Below, one piece after another: positions 22,736 through 37,000 of a DNA stretch of 64,000 nt. The notes beneath the pieces were generated by a model that was not told the DNA's origin, ran no database searches, and worked only from the letters and a program-made list of their open reading frames with translations. The stretch comes from Chaetorhynchus papuensis (Eukaryota > Chordata > Aves > Passeriformes > Rhipiduridae). How positions within the stretch are numbered: the stretch's first letter is position 1; each line of letters opens with the position of its first letter. The stretch lies in assembly GCA_013396525.1 (NCBI GenBank), contig VWYX01000218.1, positions 382,576-446,575 on the forward strand. The letters are read 5' to 3'. Both the position numbers and the translations under genes were made by a program.

Positions 22736-25700
22736 ATCCAAATATTTTGGTTAAGAAAAAAAGGTGTGATGCCAGTTATGTGAGGCAAATTCACGTATTC
22801 AGTGTACCGAGAATGTGTATTGTAAGTGAATATAAAATCACAGAAGTAAAAGGGATTTCTGAGTTAACATAGAATCAGACACATATGTGTGAACACTTGT
22901 TACACCTCTTTTTAAAGAACTTCACGGAGACGCAGCAGCTAATTATTCTTACTCTTAGAAGTTTTTTCTAAATATCTTATATAACTCCTTCTTTTTTGCA
23001 ATTTAGGCTATTATTTCTCATTTTATCTACAACAAACAGGGAAAGAATTACTCCCTTCCTCTTTGCTAATGGCTTATTTAATGCATTCCTTCTCCACACC
23101 ATATTCCTTTATTTTTCTCTCTTGTTTTTCAAGAAAAAAAATACAGATCACTTATTCTTTCCTCACAGATCATGGTTTCCAGCTTTGAAATCACCGTTGC
23201 TTCTCTCCTCTACATGCATTTCAGCCAATCCTCTGCCTCTTTTGGAGAGGAAAAAACAGAACTGTACAAAGTGTTCTCATGGAAGCCTTGCTAGTGAGGT
23301 ACAGAGGAGAGGGATTGCTTCGCGTGTTTTGGATATAGAGTTCTGTTTGTACATTTCCTTTTTCACGGCTGCTTATCTCTGCTCAGCCATTCTGATCCAT
23401 AGATCTCCTTTTGTGCACAAATAGTAGCACTTATTTGAGTAAAATATTTTGCTCACTTCTTGTGAACCTTCCTTTTAAAATTCCTTCCCCAACTTCAAAA
23501 GACTTCAAAGGTTTTAAGACTGTGTCAGTAGAGCTGTCCCCATCACTCAGTAATAACAAAATTTCCCTGTCATAGCCAAGATACATATTATTCACATGCT
23601 GTAATAAGAGTACTTTCAAGGAAGAAAGCATGAAATTTTGAGTAAATATTCATCTCACGCCATTCTTGCTTTCAGAAAATAAAAAAACAGGTTTTCCATC
23701 CTTCCCTCTTCATACATGTATGCTCACAGGCACAAACTAATTTCTTATGGAGGATTCTGTCAGTGTTAGAGAGCTATTAGAATGTCCTCAGCATATAGCT
23801 GGCACCCAAAGAGGAGGAGTTTCTGCTATTGAGTGAAACATTTTTGTGATAAATGTTGGAGGATCATCTTAGATGTAATTCCTCAAAGGGTTTCAGTTAC
23901 CTGATAATACTTTTTTAAAGAGAGAAAAAATCCTGCAACTGCTGATTAAAGCATGGACACATTTAGGTCATACTCTTAAAGCAAGGGACCTGTGCAAAAA
24001 AACACGATTTGAAGTGAATCACAGAGGGTCAGCAAAATTCAGGGGCAGAGTCCAATGAAACAAATAAATAAATACTCTACTACTTTGAAAATGCTTTGAT
24101 TGTTCAATAATTGAGAGGAGAAATATCAAGTAGATAGATAAAAGAAAGCTTTAAGAAAAATAGTGACTCGTGTGAATTAATTTTGGAGTTTCTACGTCCT
24201 GTTACTGCTAAACCAATTATGTAATTTCTCAGAAATGACAAGTAAAGGTCAAGGTAAAATCAAGGTCATAGATTCATGGAAACAATAACATTGTAACTGA
24301 CATCGTACAGAAACAGAGAGTAAGACTGTGTTACTGAAATGTATTCACCTTTCCCTGAATGTGTCCTTCAATTTTTTTGGCTCAACAATCAAACTTACAG
24401 CTTTTCTTCTCTGGTTATTAGTGTTACAACAAATAAGGAATTGAAAATTGTTCCTGAAGAATGCCTTCCTAACATCAAAAGATAGGCGAGTTGTTTATAC
24501 ATTAGATACACCCTTATTAGCATAAATATTTTGAAACCTTGTAATACCTAATTGGTTCACACTGACAATTCTCAGTTTAAGATTTTTCACTGATTTTTAA
24601 CTTAGGATAACTTCTGTTGGAGGACGGTTCCCTGGTAGAAGCTAAGCTGTCATTAAATAAAAGATTTCCCCTGACAATATGGAGTTTCTTAAGCTTATTT
24701 AATGCATTTCTGAAGCCACACCTAGCAAACTCAGTGAAATTTGCCCTCTGACAGAAGTTGGGTGTTGAGCATTCACTTAGCAGGTTAAGAGCTACCTTAC
24801 TTGCACCTAACAGGAAGAGAGAAGTTACTGCCACTATAAAAGAGATCAGTAACAATCTGTACATTTGACTATACAAAAGTATAATTTGGGACTAGTAACA
24901 ATGTGAGAGGTTCATAAAAAGAAATTAAATTTTAGTTTTTCAGAAAGTAGGGAAACTTGCCATCATTGGATAAATGTAACTTTAGTACCATCACATCTCC
25001 TAAGGGAAAAATCTTGTTCTAGCTCATTTTCATGTGAGTATTTAGACCAGAGAACTCACTGTAAATTAACCTAACTCAAGCAGCATTACCTACTGCAAAC
25101 TGACAGTAAAGCTGTCATGGATTTTTGGGATACATTTCGTTCTTTTGAGGGTATTGACGTTCAGAATATAAACAGCCTGTGTTGCCCTGGATCTCTCTCT
25201 CTCCACCCTTTTGTGGCTCAAAGCGGTTTCTTATCCCCTGAAGTTTTATCCAGAGCGGGTGGAGAATAATCCAAGCAAGATTTTTTAAATGTCCTATTCT
25301 CATCTGCATAGCACTGGTTTATTCCAAAGATATTTTGGGTTTCCTTATTGTGGAATCTTTACACTTTCTCTAATTGAGTTTCAGCCATTAGCTGGTAAGG
25401 GAAGAAAATAAAACAACCTTGTAGCATTCTTTGATTACAGTCCCAACAGTCATATTGCTGCTATCCCCAAAAAGCAGTGCCATTTACAAAAAGGCTGGAT
25501 ATGGTGAAAAGAAAAACCTTTGCAGAAGGTGAATTCAGAAATCTCTAGTACCTCTATGGAGAAGTATTTTTAAAGTTGTCTTTCACTGCTCCTAGAGAAT
25601 ATGTAGTTCAATTTTTTGAGTTTTTATATAATTGCAGTAATCTGAATTGCAGTAAAATGCAGCAAAACAATTTAACATTCTTACATCTGGGCTTCCAATT

Positions 25701-28700
25701 CTTCCAAGAATACACCCACACCTCTATTCCCTCCTTCTCGTTGCTAAGGACAGTGTGTTCAGAATCAATACTTATTTTTAATTTTTCTCTGAACCTGCCA
25801 AGCTGTTCCACATGTCAAGAATTATTGAATGGGACTGCCAGTTATTTCAGAGAGCACATGGGGGAAAAAAGACCTAGATACCCTTCCAAAATCCAGATAC
25901 GTCAGCAAATCCAAATGCTTCCCTTGATGTAATTTCAAACATCTGAAAAAACATTAGTTACCCAATGCTAAGGATTTGTCTTAAATCATTAAAGAAACAA
26001 GAATGTAAGAGACCTGATTCTTAGTACATTTTGTCTCATATAGTTATTATCTGTGCAAAACATGTACAGAAGAAGATACTAATTTTAAAATTAAGAGGGA
26101 AGGCAGTAAAGTATTTCCTCCACCAAAGGTAAGCTCTTTGATGTAAACTGGTGGCTGATTTTATATCTGGTGTCTCAGATCCACTGTGGAATATTTCTTC
26201 TCTTAAACACTTTCTAAAGAAAAGACATTAACCATTGGTTGGTGATGGCGAATTGTCCTTTTGCTTCCCTCTTCCCTATCAGTTGCATGTCTGATTTCTA
26301 CGTGAGAAAGGGAACATGAGGTTGTGTTCCCTCTGGGAAGTAGAATAAGTAGCAATCATAACCATACACTGAGAATTTCAATATTTAAAGAAAAGTCTTT
26401 TTTTTCTTCATGCTAATTTGTTTTTCTAATAAGGTTCTTGTATTGTGGTTCATATTTAATGGCTGTCGTGATCTACTAAATATATTAAAATAAGTGACAG
26501 AATGTTATTTCAGTAGTGCTGTCTCAGTGATGCAGAGATGGGTTCTGTTGAAACAGGAATGCAGTCAGAATTCATTATGTAGCATGGTAGGAAGAATTCC
26601 CATCCCTTTCTTCTTCTTGGTTTGTTTATTTGTTTGTTTTCCCTAGGATCCTGGCATTATTGTTTTTACTTATAGCTCATCCAAGAGGTTCTATAATCTT
26701 TACTTTGCTCTTTTCCCTGCTTTCAATGGGGTAAATTACTACAAAAATACAAGGTAATAGAGAAAAAGGGCTGGTTGTGACCACAGCTATGGAAATAAAA
26801 TAACTGTCTGAAAATTAATTGTAACTTTACAGTGATTTCCTTTGGTTTTTTTCCTTTTTTTTTAAGCCATAAATAAAGGGAGACAATAAAAAGAGAAAAA
26901 GGAATAGCTGGATGAAATTTCTGTATAAGTATGAAGCTTCAATAAAACACGTTGCACTGAACATGGAAATTCCCTGGGTGGTTCTGGACTCCTGTCACAC
27001 CAGGGCCATTATGAAATCATAGGCATATATATTCCTGGTCACAAAAACTCTTTCCAAGAAGCAGATGCAGTTGATTAAGTTACATTTAACAGCAGCTGCT
27101 TGGTCAATCCTCTGACAATTTAGAAGCACGTGATACAATGCCAGATCAACATTAGCAGTACATGTGATCCATCGCAGCAAGTTCTGTAACTCTCCAACAA
27201 TTTTTGACTTAAAATTTGGTTTCACAACTTCCAAACACATCTGTCTGGAAATACACAAAACGGTTTCCATAAACTTCTCAATGACCTTGTATGCTAGAGA
27301 AGAAAGGAGAAGCCAACTTTCATTCGATAGTATAAACCAGAAAGTTTTCAAATTATTCAGTAGTTTTCAAATTATTCAGTAAACAGGAATCTGGTCAGTT
27401 TGAAATGCCCAGAAAAAAGGCCTTAGAGATGACTACAGAACAGCACTAAACTGTCATGCATTGCAGGTGAGAAAAAGGCAAAAGCAAACATAGGAAGCAT
27501 AATGAGATACACTTTTATATAGGAAAAATCCCATTCAACAGTCCTGGAACTCTGCTGAATGTGTATGTCCAAACACCTAAAGCAGATCCAGAGGAGGACT
27601 ACTTAGATTACAAAAAAAATGTGAAATTTGTCTTTCATGTCAGATGGCTTGAAGAGCTTAATTTTTTAATCTGGTAATAGAAGCAGCAGGCACATACGAC
27701 TGATTTTCAGAAAGTGAGTTTATTCTTGTAATCCTGAAAAGGGATAAACATCAGGAACAAAAAAGAGATCTTTTAAGCTAAGAAAGAATGTCAGGGGGGA
27801 AAAAGGGATCATTAGTATTTTAGACTTTCTTCTTATAGATGAAAGAGTCCTAACCTGTAGAGCTTTCAGTACTTGGAATAGACTTTTTAAGAAAGCAGTA
27901 GGAGTAAAAGCCTTCAAACAGAAGGAACATAGTGTGATTTCCTAGAACAGAATGAGATTTCTCTCTGTGGCTTATTTCCTTCTAGTCCATTGTTTCCAGT
28001 ACTGTGTGAACATGTACTTGTGCACATACATACACATAAATGTATATGCAGACAAATTTGCAGTACATAGAAACTACATGTTATTATATAATGCATTTTA
28101 CCCATGGCACTGTGTTTTTACCCGTGGCAGCATTTGACCTGACTGTATGCATGTGAAGAGTAAATAGAGATATGTGAAAGGTTGGCTAGGAATTAAATGT
28201 CATAACCTTTTGCCACTGCAAAGCAAAATATGTACTTTGGGTGTATAGCCCTGAGTCAGTGTTTTTATTGACATTAAATTGTTATACAATATTTTTATTT
28301 TAGATAAACACAACGACAAAGCAAGAACAAATACGTTTTTCCAGGAACTAGTTAGGATCTAGTGTGCCTTAGTATACCCTGAAAAACAGTGTGTAATTTA
28401 GGAGTGAGTCATTAGGGCACCAGCTTTGGAGGATTGTTCAATTCCTGCCCTATCATGGACTTAAAATTAGTCAGAAGAAAGCCAAGTGGGGCCTATTTTT
28501 ACTATTGTTATTTCAACCACAGTGTTGATGGAATTACTGAAATCGGTGCTAAGTCACTCACTGTTCTGAGTGCAGCGTAGTCTTGAAGACAATGTGATAA
28601 AAATTAAGGCAGTCCAGCAACCCACTGACAGTGAAAGAGGTGATGTCACCCCTTCCAGCCTCCTCCCTGATACCCAGATACACAGCCCCGCCCTCTCCCT

Positions 28701-31700
28701 CATACCAGCTCTGTGGCTGCCCTTCAAAAATCTAATTCAGCTCACTAAGCTCACAATTTCTGTTTTATCAATAAAAACAGGGAATGAAGAGTCAATTCTA
28801 GCTGCTCAAAATCAGGACCATGGGAGACAAGGCTATGCTTTTTAATATAAAATATTCTTCAGTTGGCTGAGTCATCTGAAACTACATTCATAGCCTTCAA
28901 AAGGGACGAAAAAAACTATTTCTCAAGAGCAATAACACCAATTCCACAAATGTCTTTTAGGCAGTCATTCTACCAAAACATTGAGGAACAGGAAGGAGAC
29001 ATAATTTTTCAAGGATTATACCTAAAAACACACTCATTTATATTTAGCATTAATCTTTAGCTCTAAATTACTTCTGGATAGATAAAAATTTGCATGTATT
29101 TGTGAGTGTATTATATGTATATCAATAAAGAATAACCCAGATTACCATTTCAAGTTTCAAAACTAATTATTAACATTTATAGCCAAAAATACCTGTGGCA
29201 TTGGTGATTAGAATACTATCCAGGAATAGCGACCCAAACTAACTACCTAAAGAAGCAATGTTATTTGTTCCATAATATTGAACGGTTTCTTGGATAAAGG
29301 AGCAAAAGAAATTGTAGTATTTCTTGAATCAGCTGGCAAAGGCCCTACCCAAGGCCCTTCTCAGGCTAGCAATCTGTTAGGCTCAGTTTCTGAAGTCCTA
29401 AGCAGTCATCAAATTGAGCTGGATTAGTTTGAACAACTGTAAATTGACTGGTTCATTTTGACTGAAATAATCCCAGGAACAAATTCCTGAATAGTTCAGC
29501 TAACAGAGCTGATGGAACAGCGGTCTCTATAAAAATTTCATAATATGCTTCCAGGTCTGAACTATTCCAGCCAGTTCACGTCTTTTATGATGTGGAGCTC
29601 TGCCTTAAGTCCCCCATGAGACACAGGGATAAGACCCACGGCCTGCTATCTTCAGTACACCCATCTAGTTAAACCTGAGCTGCTCAATCACTACTACTGC
29701 AAGGCGGAATCTGGAAATCATCACTAAAAAAGCTGAAGTTTTTCTACACTAAATTCTGCAATTTTTTATTGTATCTAATTTGTTTACAGATACAGTGTCT
29801 TTTCTACAATACCGATCGTCACGTTATCTAACAGCTCCATTTGTATTTTTGCATTACCTCTTTGCACAAAGAAAAAAGGATTTTTTTCTATATATGAACA
29901 CAGAAGTTAGGAATAAGTACCATAAGAAATTATTTTAAAAATTTAAAATGAAAAACGCCATTCAACAAATTACATAATACTAAGCCAGTAGCAGCACCAG
30001 GTCCCATCCTTAAGTTCTTTAGTGATGCAATGTTAACAAAAGAAACATAGAATACATTCAATGTATATACTTTGCTGCCTTCATCCTTCTTTTTTATGCT
30101 CAGTGGTATTAGCAAAGCAGTGCAGCATGCTCTCAGCCACTCCCAACAGAAGAACCCAGGAACAACCCAGGCAGTTGGAACTGCCCTTCTCTTCCTAAAG
30201 AATCAGCATCCACTTACCATACATTTGAATAACATTGTTTTCCAATAAAATGTGGTAAGGTTGTGCTGATGTATTTGCACTTTTTTCAATCTAACTGATA
30301 GAACAAATCCTACAACATACTATGCATTCATAGCTCTGTATGATTTTATACAAAAGCAATTCCAATGGTTTCTTTCTGTTTTCATTTTTAATACCTTTGT
30401 GTTTCTTGCATATGTAAGAGTTCTTTGCCAAAGAAACAAATGTTTTATTTTTCTGAAATGCTAAAATAACTAGTTATCATCAGACCCATGGATTACAGAT
30501 TTAGATGTGGGTTTGTACCTCAGCAGAAAACAGATTGCAATCAAATTTTTATGAGTATCATACCTTTCCATTTCCCTTAAACTCTCTTTCAATTCCTTAG
30601 TTATTTTTGTTGAAAGGTTTCCCATTGTGAAGGGAATTGCATGAAAAGCACCAGTGCTGGAGTTGTACTGAGGAAATATTGTTGTGCTTTGTTATGAGTC
30701 AGACTGGATGGAATCAAAACATATTACTTGGTCTTAAGAAACACGGGCTGAAAAATAATCAAAATCACAGATATACATCTGCTTTTATGGAGTATATAAC
30801 ATCTGGACTGAAATTCTTCCATCATCCAATTAAAAGTGATAAATATTCTCTTTCCCCTTCTTCATCGGATCTACTATAAACTACAAATATATGACCTTTA
30901 AAGCTTAGAAATTTTATAGAAAAATCTGGAAAAAAATTTCTGTGTAAAAATTATGATGCCTACAGTCAGAATATCTTCTTTTGGTTCCTCTTTCACACAG
31001 TGTCAGTGGTAAGTTTTCATGTCTTCATGCAACTTCAGAAAGCTTTATCTCATGCTACACTAAATGCAAAGTCCAAGAACCAAGTTATAGATACAAGCTT
31101 CCCTGTCACTGTAATTAAAGCCATCAACTTTAACTCTTCTTTCTCTTCTGGTGTCTTTAGTCGTACCCTTCCCTTGATGCAGCTTCCTCAAATTGCAACA
31201 CTCAAATGTGAATTTGTCTCATGAATACCATCCCTTTTCAAATCTGCATGGCAGGTGATGTTTTGGAGCATTTTATGATGAAAAGAGAACCATAGAATTC
31301 ACTTTACTCAAAAGGACTGAATAAAAGTACTTCTGCGATTTTAGAAAGCTGTATTTTTGTATGGCACAGAACTTTAAACCTTGCTTTCACACAGCCATGG
31401 CAATTGTTCTTCAGAATAAATAGTATTGGAAAGGGGATTGCTGTGAGAGGTGAGAAAAATTGGACACTGAACATATGGCTAAATGCCCTGTGAATGTGGA
31501 GGTTTTTGAAGCCTGAAATAAGCTATTCTTGTTAAGCAATTCAGAATTTTTCCTTGAAAATTGAGAAAGATTTCATTTATTTGTTGTTTCCCTTTTTTGT
31601 TTTGTTTGTTTCTAGTTTTTCCCTGACAAAGTGTGAATGAGTTGCCGTGAAGAGGATTTTTTAAGAGAATACACAGTCCAGGAAGTTAGTGTAAAAGAAT

Positions 31701-34700
31701 TTGACTTTATGTCTTCAGAGGAGAGTGAGGTATGGTTGTGGTGTGTTTAAGAATAATAAAATACAAATCAGAATGAGATCATTTATCCTGAATAGTTTTC
31801 TTCTATTTTATCATTATCTCACCAGTTTCATCCACTCATTTGAATGTCAGCTTGTTATGAGAAGGTTGATGGACTACTGTCTCTCACTTGATCCTTTTAA
31901 TTCAAAAATACATAAAAGGCAGGTTTTGGTGCCATGGAAGAGCCTTCCTACCTGTCATGAATAGCTCATTTCACACAGTCTAGGAAAAAGAGGATGGAGA
32001 ATTCTTTCAACCTGAAAATTCACGTGATGGAGGAGGAAGATGGTGTACAATCTATTCTGCGAAATAGACTTGCTTCTTGTGGTCTTCGGTTAAAATAAAC
32101 ATCTTTTAAGCCTAAAGCGATCTCCTAAATTTAGAACCCTCAGTTGTGTACATATTCTTGTGGACATTATGAAAACAAGAAGTTCATTGTTACACGTTAA
32201 ATTTATACTTGGTAAACCTGCCAAGAGTGTTTCCAGTTGACTTAGAAAAATGTCAAGCTATTGCCTTGGAAAACAGGATATTAAAATGCTTGTTGATAAT
32301 TTTGCTTCCCCTGAAAAAAATATTGAGGAGAGAAGCCTTCCCTGAACTGTCACATAATGATAGTGACCATGTGTTTCAATTAACAGTTTATTCTAGTTAA
32401 AATATCCATGAAATTGATGAATTACTGATATGCATAACTAACTGTCTTGCTTAAAGCAAGGTATGGAGGACAATAAAATCTTTGAGCAAGATACAGTATC
32501 AGATCGATTTACAGAACTCTCATCTTGAATGTACTCATCACTTTCCTGCAAGAGACCAGTGTCACCAGGTGTACAGTTATAGCAGCACAACTGTGTCTCT
32601 GACAATTAGTGTTGGAGCTTTCATGCACAAGTTTCTCATTTGTTTTCCACCAGGCCCAGTAGCTAGATCACTTAGGTAAGAAAACAGGTAAGAGCATGGG
32701 TTATGGCTAAATGTCACCTGATTATTTTGAATTACATTGTTTGCATACCCCCATGTACATGTATGTTTATGTATGTATGCTTGTATAATGTATGTAAACA
32801 GCACTCTGTATATTAGCTACTTGAAATCTTTGTTATTCCTACAAGCCTGCAGAAGACAGAAATTATTTAGCAAGAAGTCAAGAATTTTACTCTGTGCTAT
32901 GAGGAGACTGGAAACATACGTGGTGTTCTGGGCAAATTACCACTATATGACTGACATACAGAAGGTTCAACTAAAAGAAGGTTTTCTGTAAGACTCTCTG
33001 CCCGAACTGCAAAAGAACCTTTCTACATCATCAGTCCATTCCTGTATCCCCTACTTTCTTGTAGCCATAACTGGCATAGAGAGAAAATATTTTCCTACGT
33101 CGTTTTGTTTTCAGTCTTCTGTAACAAAAACAGAGAGAGAGAAGTCATGCATCATATTAAACAGTTATTGCAAAATGAATAATTATCTGACAAACATCAG
33201 AAAAAAAATATGAAATTAATTATGGCATGTTCTAGCTACAGCATTTGGAATCTTGCTGTTTGCCAAATTTATTTTCTGTTAACTTTCTTGAAAACAAGTA
33301 AAAGTCCACTAGTTTTGTTTAGATACTTGTTACTATCAGTTTTCTTATAAATCTTAGCTGTTATTTATCCACATAGAGTCATTAGTATTTGTTATTTAGG
33401 ATACACAAACTTTCTACCACAACATGAATGTACTCTCAAGCAAACAAACACACGCAAAAAAAGGGAAGAAAACACTGAAACAAACAAAAATAAGGAACAT
33501 CTTGCTGAAAAGAAAAACATTTAACAAAACCCTACTCTATAGGGTTCTCTAAGCAAAAACTTTAAAGGTCTGCATAAGTCTGTTTTCAAAGGTCTTGACA
33601 GCAAACTCTCTCAGACTGATGGGGGAATGGCAAGGGCCTCAAATTCCAAAATATAGGCTGTGAGCCACAAAATATTTAACTGCTGCTTAATTTGAAGCAG
33701 ACAAGTAGTCCAAATGACTGTAAGCTCTGTGTGCCTGTGTCTGCCTGTTTACTTACTTACCTGCCTGCAGGTAGCAAATTCTTTTCCAAGCATGGAAGCC
33801 ATCCTCATGGAGGATGTGTCTTCAGTGGGAAACTAGGAGTGGTGTCGCTTAAGAACAAATGCCTAAAAAATTCCTAATGAAGACAGACAATTTGTGGCTT
33901 TCATGCCTTAGCAATTCACCACAGCAGACCGTGCTGCAGCAAAGGTACAATTTGATTTCTAAATTCATGAACTGATTTATCTTCGTAAGGACTGTACCTC
34001 ATACTTGTAATCTTAGTTATCATGCGCTAGCTAAACTGAGTAATGAACACCTTGATTATTTTGGAGAAAACAAGATGTGTGAAAATTCATCTGTTTACTT
34101 GAGATCTAAATTACGACTCATCTGAAAACAAAGTCTAATGATTACATTGAGAATAGTCTGGTGATCTTTATCATCTTATTGTTACAAAAGAAGGAAGTTT
34201 CTTGGACTGTTAGGATACAAATAACTCATAAGAACCACAGGGAGGAGGGGAGATGACTATGTGTTGGGACAAATATTGGGCCCTTTTCAAGGGCCTTCTT
34301 GGCAAAATTTGCTAATTAGACTGAATCATGTAGAAGGTTTAAAACAAAATGATTTTTTTCTTGGCAAGCAATCATAAGGTTTACATTCTTTTAAAAATCC
34401 AAGCCAGGGTTCTGGTGATTTGCCTGATTTTCCAAACGAAACATACACATGTAATGTTCCTAGAATCCTGTTTGTTATGCTTTGGGGTTTTTTACTGGAG
34501 GTAATTATCTGCTTTATTGCTTTAGAAAATGGTAATTTGAGAGGAGTTGTTTTTTATTGTTGTTTTGCTTTACTTGATTTTTACATCCTCTTGCAGACCT
34601 ATGCTAAATTAAAAGCTTAGTAGAGGCAAGATTTTTGAGTTTTGTTTTCAGGTAAAATAGATTAGGTTAGCAGTATGCCTTCAGGTCTCTCTTTTTGTTT

Positions 34701-35879
34701 TCTATTTATTTACCTGGTAGAAAAGCTGAGGTTCCTTGTCACTGCATGCATTTTGCTTGTAGTAATTACCCTGAGGTAAAGGCTTACTTAATAAACAAAG
34801 CCAGACTGAGGTTTTTATAATTGTGGGGTTTGGAGTGGTGGTTGCATGCAGTTGGTAAGAGTGTAAAGCCTGATGCCTGCTTGGTAATACTCTGAAATTA
34901 TTACTGTTGATTAAATATTAAGAAATTCACTTTTCCCTTCTAAGAGAATCTACATGGAACCAAGCTTATTCCTGTCTCGCTTTCAGAAAGAATTTTTCTG
35001 AAATAGTGTCTCTAGGTATGTTCTGAGTAAAAGTTTAAAGCAACTCTGCACTTCATCCTACAGTGCCACACCTTTACCATGGCTCCTGAGCAGAGCAAGC
35101 AAAGTCAATATAAACCAAGAAGAAACAACTGCACATAAAAACTCATATGCAATAATTATTAAATTGAATTAATCTAAGTTTAATTTAGTTAAATGGCAGA
35201 GATCACCCAGTAATTTCCAGTAAATACATACATGTTTTTATTCATACCGCTCATTAATCATATGAGTATCTTTCTCTGACAATTTGGTTCTTTGGAATGT
35301 GTTTATTGGATAGGCTGGCAGCCTGCCTGTATGAAACAGGGAACCAAATTTGGACAAATTTGCTAAGAATGCCAGTGTAAATGAATCAGTTTTGATGAAG
35401 TGACTACTGAAATTCACTAATGCAGAGACTGATTTAATTTACACGAATAAATATATATAATTAATAAGTAGAAAATATAAGTAAATAATGAGCCAGAACT
35501 GAAGTACAGAAAACTATGGGACCATGGGCTCTGGGTAAAATTAGTAACATGGTATCCTGATTCTAGGAGACAAAGGAAGTAACTAGGGAAAAGCTAGTGC
35601 AGGGCAAGCACAGATTATAATTTCTCTAATACTTTCCTGGCCTCAGTTGTTTTCATTTTATCCAATTTCTTGAACCTCGTGTAGTTTATCTATTCAAGAG
35701 CATCTCCCAAGTACTTGAATGACATTTCTGAGTGCTTTTCCAGTTGTTTGCTTGAGCACATGTTTATTTTTTTTAATAAAAAATATCATTTAGCAAAAAG
35801 TTCAAAATATATACAACACCACTGTATGATCAACCACTTTCTTCTGTTTTAAACTAAAGCTTTATTCATTAGCCCCCAG
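22736..35879. other. Intergenic, no gene seen
   Basis: About 13 kb of AT-rich sequence. Open frames reach 142 codons (22996-23424, rich in Phe, Leu and Ser and not resembling a known family). A perfect 19-base tandem duplication lies at 27343-27380. Low-complexity GTTT-type tracts occur near 26620-26640 and 31580-31620. No CR1 copy, RNA gene or coding exon was recognised. Confidence 0.55.
27343..27380 (+). repeat. 19-bp perfect tandem duplication
   Basis: The unit AGTTTTCAAATTATTCAGT occurs twice in direct succession (27343-27361 and 27362-27380) with no mismatch. The identity suggests a recent slippage event and possible length polymorphism. Confidence 0.95.
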
Positions 35880-37000
35880 TTCCTATCCTGTAAGAGACAG
35901 TGAAGAGGTCTCTCTAGCTTCTACACATCTCCAGATAGTTGTGATTCTGAAGACCTTTATGATATGCCTATCCCGTCATCTCTCAGCTGAATATCATTCA
36001 GCTTAATCATTATTCATTCTGAAGCCATTTTATATCTTTGATCATCCCTGTTGTTTGAACTTTTTTGATTTCTGCTGTAGGCCTATATTCTGCTGAAGTC
36101 TGATAAGAAAAAAAGCCACAATGTTCTAGGAGAAGATGAAGCATATATTTACAGAGCAGCATAAACTTTTATTTGGCATTTGCTCTTGCTTCCTTTTGTA
36201 ATAATTCTTAACATTCCTTTTTGTCCGCTGCTGAATGTTAAGTCAGTGTTTTGACGGAGCTATTTGTCATAGCACCAGTTCACTTGTGAGGAGCAAGGTT
36301 ACAGACTGTCAGGTCACACGTAAATCTGGGATTGCCTTTCCTCATGTTCATCTTGTTGTATATATCTAGAATGAATATTAGCTGCCTCTTCATTACATAG
36401 TCACATAGATTTCTAAGGTCCTTTAACTGTCTTCAAATGCTCTAGCAAATAATATTATCTGAAAACTGTTTCACCCACTGAGGATATAATTTTCTAAATA
36501 ATTTAGAAATATGTTGATAAGCCAAGATGCTTATACAAGATGCCATGCAACTGCAGTGGAACTACAGTGGTGACCTCTGTCTTACAATGAAAACATATAA
36601 ATTCTATTTTGGTTATCTTTTAACCAGTGTTTTATCAGTGGGACCTTCTCTCTAATTCTGTGATTACTTAGACCCTTTAAAAGTCTTTGGACAAATACCC
36701 AAAAAGTCTTTGGATAGGTAAACTAGCAGTCAAATTACCTTTAGCTACATGTCTGCTGAGCCCTTTGAAGATCTCCAAGAGGTTTGCAATGCAGGACTTC
36801 CCTTTAGTAAAGCTATACTGTTATCTTCCCAAATGATTGTAGCTACCCATATTTTTACCCTCAATTAATTTAATCCACATTAAGATTCTGATCCCATAGA
36901 TAATTAAATATTTAAGTATTTTGCTTGCCTGGGTCACCTTTTAAACAGCATGAAGCTATCTAAATGGGTGAAGTGCTACATCTTTTTCAAGGATGTTCTG
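35880..37000 (-). mobile_element. Ancient CR1/L3-type LINE fragment, - strand
   Basis: The + strand reads as a degraded inverted CR1 of the old type also found in turtles and crocodilians. Landmarks in the expected order are TATCTTTGATCATCCCTGTT near 36035, AGATGAAGCATATATTTACA near 36135, TTCTTAACATTCCTTTTTGT near 36205, TCACATAGATTTCTAAGGTC near 36400, GCAAATAATATTATCTGAAA near 36445, TATCTTTTAACCAGTG near 36615 and GCAGGACTTCCCTTTAGTAA near 36790. The similarity is to my memory of the consensus, with many substitutions and indels, so the limits are approximate. It covers about 1.1 kb of the 3' end and RT region and cannot be functional. Confidence 0.7.

Noticed and set aside
22996..23424. 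142-codon + frame rich in Phe, Leu and Ser
   Set aside because: It comes from a pyrimidine-rich, low-complexity stretch and shows no conserved motif or splice context.
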